Source: Nocardioides sp. JS614 (GTDB lineage Bacteria > Actinomycetota > Actinomycetes > Propionibacteriales > Nocardioidaceae). From it: a stretch of 64,000 nucleotides of DNA. The notes beneath the pieces were generated by a model. The model was not told the origin of the DNA. It searched no databases and saw only the letters and a program-made list of their open reading frames with translations. The stretch covers positions 620,001 to 684,000 of the forward strand of contig NC_008699.1 in assembly GCF_000015265.1 (NCBI RefSeq). Direction: 5' to 3'. The translations under genes and the position numbers were made by a program. Shown piece by piece: positions 8,634-17,748 of this stretch (the first letter of the stretch is position 1; the number at the start of each line of letters is the position of its first letter).

Positions 8634-11035
8634 AGAAGCTCGACAGTCACCAGCACATGAAGACGCCGGTCGTCGCTGCTCGGTCGGTCGGGACCCGAGT
8701 GCTGCGGTCTGAAGACCCGCGGTTGCTCACCGGCCGAGGTGAGTTCATCGCCGATATCGACCTCCCGCGCCAGCTCCACGTGGCTTTCATACGAAGTCCT
8801 GTTGCACACGCACGAATCACTAATCTCGACTTGTCCGCAATCCGCGACGCGGACGGCGTGGCACTGGCGTGGTCCGGCAAGGACGTCGCCCCCTTCTGCG
8901 AGGGCCTCGTCGGCGAGATGGCGGTTGAAGGCTGCTTTCCGACCACGATGCCGCTGCTCGCGGGAGATGAAGTCGTCTACGTCGGTGAGCCTGTCGCCGT
9001 GGTCGTGGCTGACTCGCGCTACGCGGCAGAGGACGCTTGTGAACTGATCGATTGGGACTTCGACGAGCTGCCTGCCGTCACCAACGTGGACGCAGCCGCC
9101 GGTGGCGGTCCAGTCGCGAACCCGCAGCTGCCCGATAACATCGGACTCAACGGTGGCGCGAGCTTCGGTGACGTTTCAGGAGCCTTCGAACAGGCCCACC
9201 AGGTCGTCGAGGGTCGGTTCTACACCTGCCGTGTCTCGGCGGCTCCTATGGAGACGCGCGGCGTGATCGCCGACTACGAATGGGCGTCGAAGGCGCTACG
9301 TCTGTGGTCGAACACCCAGATGCCGCACTATCTGAAGTACATGCTGACGGCGTACCTCGGTTTCCCGGAGCAAAGCGTCGAAGTCATCACTCCCGACACC
9401 GGCGGTGGGTTCGGCTTGAAGGCGCACGTCTATCCCGAAGAGATGTTGCTGCCACTCATCGCCAGGGAAGTCGGCCGGCCTGTCAAGTGGATCGAAGACC
9501 GTCGAGAGAACCTCATCGCCGGCGCACACGCGCATGAGCAGTACGTTGACATCGCGTACGCGCTCGATGCCGACGGCAAGATCACAGGAGTCCGTACACA
9601 CGCGCTCGGTGACGGCGGGGCGTATCACCTGCCACCATGGTCGATGGCCGTGGAGCCGTGGTGTGCCGCAGTGATGACCCCCACCGGCATCTACGACGTA
9701 CCGGCTGTGGAGTACACCTACAAGGCCGCGGCCACCAACAAGACGCCCGTCGGCGCCTACCGCGGGGTGGGCTACATGGCCGGGACATTCGCTCGTGAGT
9801 GCCTCGCCGACGATGCCGCGCGTGCACTGCGCATGTCGCCCTTCGACTTCCGTCGACACAATGTCGTTCGCGAGTTCCCGTGGACCAATCCTCAGGGCAT
9901 TGTTTACCAGGAGGGAAGCTGGCTGCAGACAATCGACGCACTCGAGGAGATGGTCGACTACCCGGCCTTTCTGCGTCGGCAGACCGAGCTGCGCAAGGAG
10001 GGGCGCTACATCGGGCTGGGCCTCAGCTGCTTCGTCGAGAGCAGCGGCGAGAGTACGGCGACCAGCCTCGAGCACGGACTCGGCGACGTTTACCATGACA
10101 CCGCCACAGTCCGGCTGAACCCCAATGGCACCGCCAACGTGACGATCGGTCTGTCGGCGCAGGGCCAAGGACTCGCCACGACCATGGCCCAGATGGCAGC
10201 CGACACCTTGGGCATCAAGGTGGAGGACGTCAGCGTCCAGACAGCGCGGTCGACCTCTCACGCCTACGGCTCAGGCACCCTCGGTAGCCGCGGCGCAGTC
10301 GTTGCAGGTGGAGCCGTGTCACGAGCAGCAGACGTCGTCAGAGAGAAGGTGCGGCAGGTAGCCGCCCACATGCTCGAAGCATCGACCGATGACATCGAGC
10401 TGGTAGACGGTCTCGCTTCGATCAAGGGCATCTCGGACGCCTCGTTGTCCATCGCCGACGTTGCCACCGCAATCTATTTCGACCTCGACTCGTGGCCAGA
10501 GGACTTCGAGCCAACCCTCGAAGCCACCCAGGCCTACGATCCTTCCCAGGCGATGTTCAGCAACGGCGGCCACGCGATCATGGTGGAACTAGATGCCGAG
10601 ACCGGCTTCGTGCGCTTCGAGAAGATCTTTTCAGTCGAAGACTGCGGCACGGTCATCAACCCCAACATCGTAGAGGGACAGATCCGCGGCGGAGTCATAC
10701 AAGGCATCGGTGCATCCGTATTCGAGGAACTAGCCTATGACGAGTCTGGCCAGATTCTCACTACCACTTTCCTCGACTACGGACTGCCGACAATGGACGT
10801 CGCCCCGCCGTTCGAGATCAACCACCTCGAGACGCCCTCCTCGCACTCCGCCTCGGGCGTGAAGGGGATGGGAGAGTCGGGCCTCATCGCGGCTCCCGCT
10901 GCGGTTCTGAACGCCGTCAACGACGCCCTTTCACCATTCGGCGTGGTGTTGCGCGACCTGCCACTGACGCCTGAGAAGGTGCTTGGTGCCATGTCTGGAG
11001 CGAAGGTAGCGACCGGTTTGGCAGAGCGGTCGTGA
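8630..11035 (+). CDS. Molybdenum hydroxylase large (Moco) subunit, set 1
   Basis: 801 residues from GTG 8630, overlapping the small-subunit stop and preceded by CGGAGGA. The active-site loop reads AYRGVGY (about residues 375-381), not the AY-x-CSFR of true CO dehydrogenase. The catalytic base is the Glu of GVKGMGESGL (E749). GGGFGLKAHVYPEE and GQGLATTMAQMAAD are further xanthine-oxidase-family pterin/Mo motifs. With the M and S subunits it forms a cytoplasmic enzyme adding OH from water to a heteroaromatic ring. By context it is nicotine 6-hydroxylase or ketone dehydrogenase; sequence alone does not say which. The GTGA overlap with the nitrilase gene indicates one transcript. Confidence 0.93.
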   Translation: MKKLDSHQHMKTPVVAARSVGTRVLRSEDPRLLTGRGEFIADIDLPRQLHVAFIRSPVAHARITNLDLSAIRDADGVALAWSGKDVAPFCEGLVGEMAVEGCFPTTMPLLAGDEVVYVGEPVAVVVADSRYAAEDACELIDWDFDELPAVTNVDAAAGGGPVANPQLPDNIGLNGGASFGDVSGAFEQAHQVVEGRFYTCRVSAAPMETRGVIADYEWASKALRLWSNTQMPHYLKYMLTAYLGFPEQSVEVITPDTGGGFGLKAHVYPEEMLLPLIAREVGRPVKWIEDRRENLIAGAHAHEQYVDIAYALDADGKITGVRTHALGDGGAYHLPPWSMAVEPWCAAVMTPTGIYDVPAVEYTYKAAATNKTPVGAYRGVGYMAGTFARECLADDAARALRMSPFDFRRHNVVREFPWTNPQGIVYQEGSWLQTIDALEEMVDYPAFLRRQTELRKEGRYIGLGLSCFVESSGESTATSLEHGLGDVYHDTATVRLNPNGTANVTIGLSAQGQGLATTMAQMAADTLGIKVEDVSVQTARSTSHAYGSGTLGSRGAVVAGGAVSRAADVVREKVRQVAAHMLEASTDDIELVDGLASIKGISDASLSIADVATAIYFDLDSWPEDFEPTLEATQAYDPSQAMFSNGGHAIMVELDAETGFVRFEKIFSVEDCGTVINPNIVEGQIRGGVIQGIGASVFEELAYDESGQILTTTFLDYGLPTMDVAPPFEINHLETPSSHSASGVKGMGESGLIAAPAAVLNAVNDALSPFGVVLRDLPLTPEKVLGAMSGAKVATGLAERS

Positions 11036-11874
11036 CCAGCGGGGACGGCTCGCGCACGAATCGTCTGCGCGTTGCCCTGCTTCAGGTCGCTTATGGCGAC
11101 GACGAGAGTCTGTCCGATCGGGTTCAGCGAGTCAGTCAATGGATCCGCGAGGTCGGACCCGCAGACCTGGTGGTGCTCCCGGAGCTCTGGGCGCACGGCG
11201 GCTTCGCATCCACGACGTGGCGGGCGACAGCGGAGCTCATGAACGGACCGACCATCGCGCAGATGGCCTCGGTTGCCCGCGAGGTCGGTGTCTGGCTGCA
11301 CGCGGGATCCATCATTGAGCGAGCAGAGGACGGCGCCGATCGCGGTGCCGAGAGACGCGGACTGTGGAACACTTCTGTGCTGATCTCTCCGCAGGGCACC
11401 GTCCACAAGACGTACCGGAAGATCCACCGCTTCGGCTTCGGCGACGGTGAACCGCGCGTTTTGGAAGCCGGCACGGACCTCGCTGTTGCCGAGCTGGTGC
11501 ACGATACGGGTGCGAGTCGCGTCGGCATGGCGACCTGCTATGACCTCCGGTTCCCGGAACTCTTCCGCCGGCTCGGCGATCTCGGTGCCGACGTGATCGT
11601 GCTTCCGGCGGCGTGGCCGATGCGCAGAGTGGAGCACTGGCGGTTACTCGGACGGGCGAGAGCCTTGGAGAACCAAGCCTGGGTGCTCCAGTGCAACACC
11701 GCCGGCACGCACAGTGGGCTGGATATGGGAGGCCATTCCCAGGTCGTCGCCCCTACCGGTGAAGTCGTCGCCGAGCTGGGGAGCGATGAGGACGTCCTGC
11801 TCACCGACATCGATCTGAACCTCGTCGCTTCTGTCAGAGCGGACTTTCCCGTCCTGGCCGACCGCAGGATCTAG
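11032..11874 (+). CDS. Nitrilase-superfamily amidohydrolase, candidate 2-oxoglutaramate omega-amidase
   Basis: 280 residues. The Glu-Lys-Cys triad is intact: E51 in VVLPELW, K130 in TYRKIHRFG and C169 in GMATCYDLRFPEL. The CYDLRFPEL context and length are those of Nit2/omega-amidase-like members rather than true nitrilases. GTG 11032 overlaps the hydroxylase stop (GTGA), so it is the last gene of the block. In the pAO1 nicotine pathway a Nit enzyme deamidates 2-oxoglutaramate formed from the pyridine ring. The same role fits here and would deliver 2-oxoglutarate to central metabolism. Family certain, substrate inferred. Confidence 0.88.
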   Translation: MTSGDGSRTNRLRVALLQVAYGDDESLSDRVQRVSQWIREVGPADLVVLPELWAHGGFASTTWRATAELMNGPTIAQMASVAREVGVWLHAGSIIERAEDGADRGAERRGLWNTSVLISPQGTVHKTYRKIHRFGFGDGEPRVLEAGTDLAVAELVHDTGASRVGMATCYDLRFPELFRRLGDLGADVIVLPAAWPMRRVEHWRLLGRARALENQAWVLQCNTAGTHSGLDMGGHSQVVAPTGEVVAELGSDEDVLLTDIDLNLVASVRADFPVLADRRI

Positions 11875-12539
11875 ACATACGGTTGCTCAGCCCGGCGGCC
11901 GGAAGTAGTAGTACTGACTGATTGACCCGTGCTGACCTGCGCAAACGTCGACGGCATTCGACAGTCTGTGCCACGCCGGGTAATGAAAGCGGGTCTGGTG
12001 ATGTGGGATCAGGGTCGTCGGCTTGGAGGAGCGATCTCGAGATGCCTCGGGCGGTTGTCGGCATGGTTCGAAAGTGACGCCGTCCGGGGTCACGGCCGCG
12101 TTTTCAGGCGTCCTCGACAGCAAGCAGCGCCTCGGTGCGGTCGCGCGGTGGGGCACTTGGTCCGCACCCCCCGGGCAGTGGATGAGGTACAACCCGCTCG
12201 CCGGCGCTGGTACGTCCCAGCGAGGTGCAGGAAGCATCCGGTACCACCCCGGCCTAGGCCCGGCGAGCCACGCTGCAGCCGGCGGAGGTGCCCCTCGAGT
12301 GCCCACCAGTCGAATTCGAGAACGAGTACCACGACGCAACCTCGCACCGAGCCCGTCGTTGCTTGTGGTTAGTTCCTCAAGTTGAACCCGGGTTGAAAAT
12401 TGACCCCTTGGTTCTTTAGCCTCGATCCACCGATCTGCGGGAACGGTTGCGCGCGTCAAGAGGTGAGAATGCTCTTACGTGGCGAGAAATCGAACTTGTC
12501 TAAGGTCCCAGTTTCACCATCACGAAGGGCATCTCGTAG
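11875..12539. other. Non-coding interval with possible IS debris
   Basis: No intact gene. Around 12303-12350 (+) a short frame reads CPPVEFENEYHD, faintly like the end of an IS3-type OrfB. Around 12378-12406 the text GTTGAAAATTGACCCC resembles ends of IS21-type elements. Both are weak. The interval ends where IS1380 homology begins. Confidence 0.3.
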
Positions 12540-13762
12540 ATGCAACTTTGCCACACGTCGGCTGCGACCTCCGCGGTGTTCGACGATCCGAATCTCGTGT
12601 CGTCGGCCGGACTGGTCCCGGTCCTCGTGCTGGCCCGGTCCGCTGGCCTTCACGAGCTCGCCGGCAGCACCTGTCGGTGCCGACCGACAAGGGCGCCAAC
12701 GCCGGGTTGAAGGTCGCCTCGCTCGTCGCCGGGATGGTCGCCCGTGCCGACTCCATCGACGACGTGGCACTCCCTCGGCTCGGCGGGATGGGCCGGGTGT
12801 TCACCCACGCCACCGCGCCCTCGACGTTGGGGTCTTTCCTTCGGACGTTCATCTTTGGCCACGTCCGTCAGCTCGACGCCGTCGCGTCGAGGTTCCTGAC
12901 CCGGCTGGCCCCCAGACACCGTTGGTCGCCAGCATCATCCCCGACGCCATCGACACAGCCGGCCGGGTGATGGTCGACGTTGACGACACAATCATCGAGG
13001 TCCACGACTACACCAAGCAGGGCTCGGGCTACGGCTACTCCGGGGTCCGTGGAGTCAACGCTCTGCTTGCGACCGTGTCCACGAAGGACTGCGCCTCTGT
13101 GGTCGTGGCCCAAACGACTCCGCAAGGGATCGCGTGGCTCACCCCGGGGTGCAAACGGCTGGTTGCCGACGCGCTGAGGACCGTTCGCACGATGTCGACC
13201 GACAAGCCCTTGCTGCGCCCAGACTGGGCGTTCCTCGGCCACCGCACCGTTTGCGGCCGCGCTCAAGGCGGGTGCGGATGTCTCGGTCACGGTGCGCCTC
13301 GACAAGCGGATCAAGGCAGCGATCTCCACGCTTCCCCATGACGCCTGGACCAGCATCGAGTACACCGACGCCGTCTACGACGAACAAGCCGATCGATGGG
13401 TATCTCGAGCGGAGGTCGCCGAGATTCCCCTCACCGCGTTCGCCGCACAGAAGAAGGTCCACCACGTGCCCGGACGTCTCGTGGTGCGCCGGATCGGCGA
13501 CCTCGCCCGGCAAAAGCAGCAGGTCAGGAGACGTTGTTCGACACCTGGCGCTTCCACGGGTTCTTCACCACCACCGACCTCGCGACAGCTGACACCGTGG
13601 CCGCTGACAAGACCCACCGCGGTCACCCGATCATCGAGCAGCTCCACGCCAACCTGAAGGAAGTCCTCGGTGGCTCACCTGCCTTCAGCGTCGTTCGCCG
13701 CGAACGCGGCCTGGCTCGTGGTGGCCGTCATCGCGTTCAACCTCACCCGGGCAGCCGCGACC
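12540..13762 (+). pseudogene. IS1380-family transposase, frameshifted and truncated
   Basis: Pieces of a single IS1380 transposase appear in order in different frames: MQLCHTSAATSAVFDDPNLV (from 12540), then VPTDKGANAGLKVASLVAGM and APSTLGSFLRTFIFGHVRQL, then VMVDVDDTIIEVHDYTKQGS with GYGYSGVRGVNALLATVST, then LDKRIKAAISTLPHDAW, and finally LPSASFAANAAWLVVAV. At least three frameshifts are needed. The coding text stops where an IS3-type terminal repeat (TGAACCGCCCTGGA) begins at 13763, so the element was cut by insertion of IS-A. The DDE region is represented but the gene is dead. Confidence 0.88.
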
Positions 13763-14308
13763 TGAACCGCCCTGGATTCATCGGAGGGCCGGTTGTTTGA
13801 CGACCTCCGGGTCGGGGGTCGTCGTCTTAGCCTGCCGGTGGAGTGACTCGAACTCAATCGGTGGCAGGTAGCCGATCGAGGAGTGCAGCCGGGTGGTGTT
13901 GTACCAGTGGACCCATCGGGCGACTTGCCACGCGACTGCGGATCGGTCCTTCCAGGTCGGTCCGCCGTCGTTGATGGCCTCGGTCTTGAACAGTCCGATC
14001 GCGGACTCGCACAGGGCGTTGTCCAGCGCGTCGCCTACGGTGCCGATCGACCCGGCGATACCGGCCTCGATCAGCTCGGCGGTGAAAGCCACCGACGTGG
14101 CTGCCGGCATCGGAATGGTGGATCAGCCCAGTGCCGGTCCACTCGACGTGGTGGCGCTGACGCACGTCGAGGGCCTGGCGGAACGCGTCAAGGACCAGCC
14201 GGGTCTCCTTCGAGCCGCTGACCCGCCAGCCAAGCACCCGGCGGGAGAAGACGTCGACGACGAACGCGACGTAGCAGAACCCGGTCAGGGTCCACACGTA
14301 GGAGAAGT
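13763..14308 (-). pseudogene. IS3-family element IS-A, distal half: OrfB C-terminal part
   Basis: On the minus strand the frame opens at the RIT boundary with D-FSYVWTLTGFCYVAFVVDV and continues to HHSDAGS. After a frameshift near 14100 it continues with SVAFTAELIEAGIAGSIGTV, then DNALCES and HWYNTTRLHSSIGYLPPIEF. These are the second half of an IS3 OrfB, including the second catalytic Asp and the Glu. The part before the first catalytic Asp is absent here and is found at 42042-42461. The outer end carries TGAACCGCCCTGGA and CGGAGG, the inverted partner of the terminal repeat at 41664. The frameshift makes it inactive even if rejoined. Confidence 0.9.
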
Positions 14309-14340
14309 CCTATGCCGACCTTCGAACTATGCCGATGTTG
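14309..14340 (+). repeat. RIT left terminal inverted repeat
   Basis: Begins CCTATGCCGACCT, then GAACTATGCCGA. It matches the complement of 17717-17748 except at four positions. Two CTATGCCGA units suggest two recombinase-binding sites. Confidence 0.9.
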
Positions 14341-14391
14341 CTGGGGATGGGCTGTGCTGGCGCGGCCTTCGGCTCCGGATGGTCGGCATAG

Positions 14392-15381
14392 TCAAAGTGC
14401 GGTGAGCCAGGTGAGGATGTCGGGCGCGGGACGGTAGGTGCCGGCTTGCACGTCGGGCGGTCGGGTTCGGTCGAGGGCTGCTTGCTTGATGGCCATGTCG
14501 GCGTGGAGGTAGCCATCGGTGCTGTGGGTGTCGGCGTGCCCGAGCCACAGCGCGATGACGGCGACGTCGACCCCGGCAGCGAGCAGGTTCATCGCTGCGG
14601 TGTGGCGCAGGGTGTGCATCGTGACGTGCTTCCCGGTCAGGCTTGGACAGGCGGCTGCTGCGGCTGCGACGTGGGTGGCAAGTCGATGCTCGAGGGCATC
14701 GCGGGACAGGGACAGACCGCGGGGACCGCAGAACAGTGCGGTCCCGGGCCGGGCGGACCGCTCGGTCAGGTAGTCCGTCATCACGCTTACCGTCGCGCCC
14801 GTCAGGGGCGTGATGCGTCGGCGCCGTCCTTTGCCGGTGCAGGTGACGTGTGGGCCGGTGCCGAGGTGGACATCGTCGATGGTGAGTGAGCAGACCTCGC
14901 TGATGCGAAGACCGGTCTGCACGGTCATGGCCAGCAGCGCGTGGTCGCGTCGCCCCGTCCGGGTCGTCGGGTCGGGCGCGGCGAGGAGGGCGACGACCTC
15001 GTCGGGCCTGAGGAACTCGATGACCGGTCTGGTCGTGCGTTTGGGCGGGATCGCCAGGACCTGGGTGATCGTTGCAGCGTGTTCGGGGTGATCGGGCAGC
15101 GCGTGGCCGAGCACGGCGCGGATCGCGGTCAGGCGGACGTTGCGGGTCTTGGCACTGTTGCCGCGCTCGTGTTCGAGGTAGTCCAGGAACCTGGTGATGT
15201 TTGTCGCGGTGACGGCGTCGAAGTCGACCGCGTCGACGCTGACCCCGAGTGTCGTGGTCAGGTACTTCAGCAGCATCCGCCACGTGTCGCGGTAGGAACC
15301 GATCGTGTGATTCGACAGGTCCCGCTGACTTCGGGCGAAGGTGGTGAAGTAGGTCTGCAAGCTGGCGGCCAGCGCGTTCAT
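14392..15381 (-). CDS. Tyrosine recombinase, third of RIT trio (RitC)
   Basis: 329 residues. It has an N-terminal SAM-like core-binding domain (LQTYFTTFARSQRDLSNHTI) and a catalytic domain. Active-site elements are R in TGLRISEVCSL, K in CTGKGRRRRI, H-x-x-R in TMHTLRHTAAM, the LWLGH box, and the nucleophilic Tyr in DGYLHADM. ATG 15381 overlaps the stop of the second recombinase (ATGA). The stop lies 51 bases inside the RIT left repeat. RIT recombinases are thought to act jointly on the terminal repeats. Confidence 0.92.
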   Translation of the reverse strand: MNALAASLQTYFTTFARSQRDLSNHTIGSYRDTWRMLLKYLTTTLGVSVDAVDFDAVTATNITRFLDYLEHERGNSAKTRNVRLTAIRAVLGHALPDHPEHAATITQVLAIPPKRTTRPVIEFLRPDEVVALLAAPDPTTRTGRRDHALLAMTVQTGLRISEVCSLTIDDVHLGTGPHVTCTGKGRRRRITPLTGATVSVMTDYLTERSARPGTALFCGPRGLSLSRDALEHRLATHVAAAAAACPSLTGKHVTMHTLRHTAAMNLLAAGVDVAVIALWLGHADTHSTDGYLHADMAIKQAALDRTRPPDVQAGTYRPAPDILTWLTAL

Positions 15382-16376
15382 GAGGGCTCTCCTGTGCCGG
15401 CATCGATGTCGGCACCGATTTCGGGGTTGAGTTCAAGGCGGCCGGCGGCCAGGGCCATGAGCTCGCCAGTCGCGGACAGGTACCAGTACGTGTGGGTGGC
15501 GTCGGAGTGCCCGAGCCAGGTCGCGAGCAGCGACAACACCCGCTCGGGGTCACCGTCGTGGGCGTAGGCCGCGGTCATGTGCGCGGTGGCGAAGGTGTGT
15601 CTCAGGTCGTGCAGGCGCGGTCGTGCTCTCCCACGCGGTGTCAGTCCGGCTTCCTCCCGGACTGCTCGGAACATCTTGTAGAAGCTCACGTAGATGTACC
15701 CGGTCCCGTTGGCGGTCACGAAGACCGGACCATCGGGGTCGGGGTTGGTCGCCGTGCGGGCTGGCAACGTGATGTAGTCCATCAGCGCGGCCGTCGTCGT
15801 GGGGTGCAGCGGGACGAGCCGCTCAACCGACTTCGCCGCCTTGATGACCAACAGATCGTTGACGTGGTCGACGTCGCCCACGCGCAGCTTCAATGCCTCC
15901 CCGATTCGCAGCCCCGTCGCGGCAAGCAGCCCAATGACCGTGCGCATCGTCGCGGCGATCCGCTCGTCAGTGAACACTCGGTCGCAGGCGGTGAGCAGCG
16001 CATCGAGGTCGTGTTGGCTGTAGATGAAGGGCACCGCTCGAGGCTTCGGGGCCGGTAGCAGCCCGCGCGGGATGACCGGGACGTCGACGTCGTTCGCGTT
16101 CAGGTAGCCGGCAAAGCGCCGCACCAACGACAGTCGGGTCGCCCACCACGAGGGGTGCGCGTCCGGGTTGAGCCGGGCCCAGGTCACCGCCTCATCGATA
16201 GTGAACGTCTGCGTCTGGCCGCGGGCTTCGAGCCAGGTGCAGAACAGGCCGACCTGCCGCTCGACGTCGTTGAGCTGGAACCCCAACGCCCGGCGCATCA
16301 CCAGGTACTCATCGAGCCGATCACGCAACGTCGGTGTCGGCGCCGACGCCGCCGGCGTCTTCGCGGGGGCGGTCAT
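15378..16376 (-). CDS. Tyrosine recombinase, second of RIT trio (RitB)
   Basis: 332 residues. The N-terminal core-binding domain begins near LRDRLDEYLVMRRALGFQLN. The catalytic domain contains TGLRIGEALKLRVGDVD (Arg), HDLRHTFATAH (H-x-x-R), WLGHSDATHTYWYLS (Gly-His box and Tyr). ATGA overlaps join it to the recombinases on both sides, so all three are one operon. Length and the AHDGDPERVLSLLATWLGH spacing are typical of the middle recombinase of RIT elements. Confidence 0.92.
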   Translation of the reverse strand: MTAPAKTPAASAPTPTLRDRLDEYLVMRRALGFQLNDVERQVGLFCTWLEARGQTQTFTIDEAVTWARLNPDAHPSWWATRLSLVRRFAGYLNANDVDVPVIPRGLLPAPKPRAVPFIYSQHDLDALLTACDRVFTDERIAATMRTVIGLLAATGLRIGEALKLRVGDVDHVNDLLVIKAAKSVERLVPLHPTTTAALMDYITLPARTATNPDPDGPVFVTANGTGYIYVSFYKMFRAVREEAGLTPRGRARPRLHDLRHTFATAHMTAAYAHDGDPERVLSLLATWLGHSDATHTYWYLSATGELMALAAGRLELNPEIGADIDAGTGEPS

Positions 16377-17611
16377 CGCGGTACCTGTCCGAACGGGACG
16401 ACCAGCTCGCGTAGCGAGGCAAGGTCGACCTTGGCGTAGGTCATCGTGGTGACGGTGTAGACGTGGCCCAGCAGTTCCTTGGCTTCGCTCAGCGTGCCGC
16501 CCGCGGCCAGGACGTCCATCGCGGCGGTGTGGCGGAGCCGGTGTGCGTGGATCGGCTCGATGCCGGCCATGCTCGACAGGCGGGCGATGACCCCTGAGGT
16601 TCCCGAGGCCGTCATCATCTGGCGTGGTGCCCGCAGGCGCACGAACACGGCGCGATCCAGCGCCTCAGGTCGAAGTCGCAGCCAGGCTTCCAATGCCTGC
16701 CCCACGTCGACGGGTAGGGGTAGCACGTGCTCGCGGCCCTTGCCGGTGACTCTCACCTGGCCGCCTGCCCAGTCGATGTCATCGAGCATCAGATGGGCGG
16801 CCTCACCGGCCCGCAGGCCGAGCCGGACCAGCATCAACACCAGTGCACGGTCTCGTGCCCCGATCGCCGTGGTCGGGTCGCAGACGGCGAGTAATGCCGC
16901 GACCTGGTCGGCGGTCACTCCCCGCGGGAGGGATCGTTTGGTCCCGGACGGTTTGAGGATCCCGGCGCTCAGGTCCCGGTCCAAGCGACCGGTGCTCAGC
17001 GCCCACCGCAGCAGGCAACGGACCGAGCCCACCACGTGAGCCTTGGCGGCAACACCGTAGCCACGGCCACGGTCAGCCACGTACGCGTTGATCATCGTCG
17101 CGTTGAGCCGGTCCCAGCTCACCGACCCGTCGGCCGTCGTCACCTGGTCCAGAAGACCGACTGCGTAGTAGCGATACCGAACGATGGACTTCTCGGTCAG
17201 CCCGCGCTGGACCCGCATCCACTCGCACCATTGCGCCGCCGCAACCTGTGTCGGTGTGGACCGGTCCTCGTCGACTCCGTCTGCCTGCAAGTAGCCGGAA
17301 TCTGTCAGGCATCGGCGGAGCGCACCGATCCAGGGCTTCACCGAGGAGCACGGCCGTTCGCGGGAACGCTCCGCTGTCACGAACCGATCGAGCAGGTCCT
17401 CGTCGATCTCATCGATGCCAGCGCCAGCCAACTCCATCCAGGCGCTCAGCCGCTGGGCCAGATTCACGGCTGCGGCCGCTGAGCCCGGCGAGTACCCCTT
17501 CGCCGCGAACCACCGCCGACATTCGTCCAACACAGTCGGTGCCAGCGGGCCCACCGGCACCCGCTGGATCCGAACCGGATACGGCCGGGCCGTCGCCGAT
17601 CTCTTCGTCAC
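16373..17611 (-). CDS. Tyrosine recombinase, first of RIT trio (RitA)
   Basis: 412 residues from GTG 17611, eight bases after GGAGG. A GTG at 17620 gives three more residues but sits too close to that site. The catalytic domain contains LGLRAGEAAHLMLDDIDW (Arg), VTGKGREHVLPLP (Lys), HAHRLRHTAAMDVL (H-x-x-R), LLGHVYTVTTMTYAKVD (His box and Tyr). The long N-terminal half (about 230 residues) is characteristic of the first RIT recombinase. It is the promoter-proximal gene; its promoter should lie within 17612-17748. Confidence 0.9.
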   Translation of the reverse strand: MTKRSATARPYPVRIQRVPVGPLAPTVLDECRRWFAAKGYSPGSAAAAVNLAQRLSAWMELAGAGIDEIDEDLLDRFVTAERSRERPCSSVKPWIGALRRCLTDSGYLQADGVDEDRSTPTQVAAAQWCEWMRVQRGLTEKSIVRYRYYAVGLLDQVTTADGSVSWDRLNATMINAYVADRGRGYGVAAKAHVVGSVRCLLRWALSTGRLDRDLSAGILKPSGTKRSLPRGVTADQVAALLAVCDPTTAIGARDRALVLMLVRLGLRAGEAAHLMLDDIDWAGGQVRVTGKGREHVLPLPVDVGQALEAWLRLRPEALDRAVFVRLRAPRQMMTASGTSGVIARLSSMAGIEPIHAHRLRHTAAMDVLAAGGTLSEAKELLGHVYTVTTMTYAKVDLASLRELVVPFGQVPR

Positions 17612-17716
17612 GAACCTCACCTCCAGACACTTCGTGTGTCTGAAGCGTGATCACGACGCCGGGACTATGCCGACCTTCCATAGCCACTCCACGTCACTGA
17701 CCTGCACGACCTTCAA

Positions 17717-17748
17717 CAATGTCGGCATAGTTCAGAGGTCGGCATAGG
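17717..17748 (-). repeat. RIT right terminal inverted repeat
   Basis: Ends GGTCGGCATAGG, directly followed by AC of the GAC (Asp) codon of the IS-B transposase fragment. It is the inverted partner of 14309-14340. Confidence 0.9.

Larger units (their letters stand above)
14309..17748 (-). mobile_element. RIT element (recombinases in trio) with 32-bp terminal inverted repeats
   Basis: Three tyrosine recombinase genes in tandem, each overlapping the next by four bases, lie between imperfect 32-bp inverted repeats (28 of 32 positions equal by my alignment). This is the definition of RIT elements. Each repeat contains CTATGCCGA twice, 16 bases apart. Extra GGTCGGCATAGTC and GACTATGCCGACC copies lie inside at 14380 and 17662. 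The element is about 3.44 kb. It interrupts IS3 sequence at both ends: GTC|CTATGCC on the left and GGCATAG|GAC on the right, where GAC is the first catalytic Asp codon of each transposase. All three recombinases look intact, so the element may still be active. Confidence 0.92.

Noticed and set aside
8630..11035. Naming the hydroxylase a carbon monoxide dehydrogenase
   Set aside because: CoxG, CoxM and CoxS likeness and the gene order invite this label, but the active-site loop is AYRGVGY (set 1) or AYRAPGR (set 2), not the AY-x-CSFR needed for the copper-molybdenum site.
11887..12459. 190-codon minus-strand open frame after the nitrilase gene
   Set aside because: Arg/Pro-rich text without motifs, no ribosome site, and codon use typical of random high-GC frames.
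14309..17748. Prophage or integrative conjugative element based on three integrases
   Set aside because: No phage or conjugation genes are present. Three overlapping recombinases between short inverted repeats are a RIT element.
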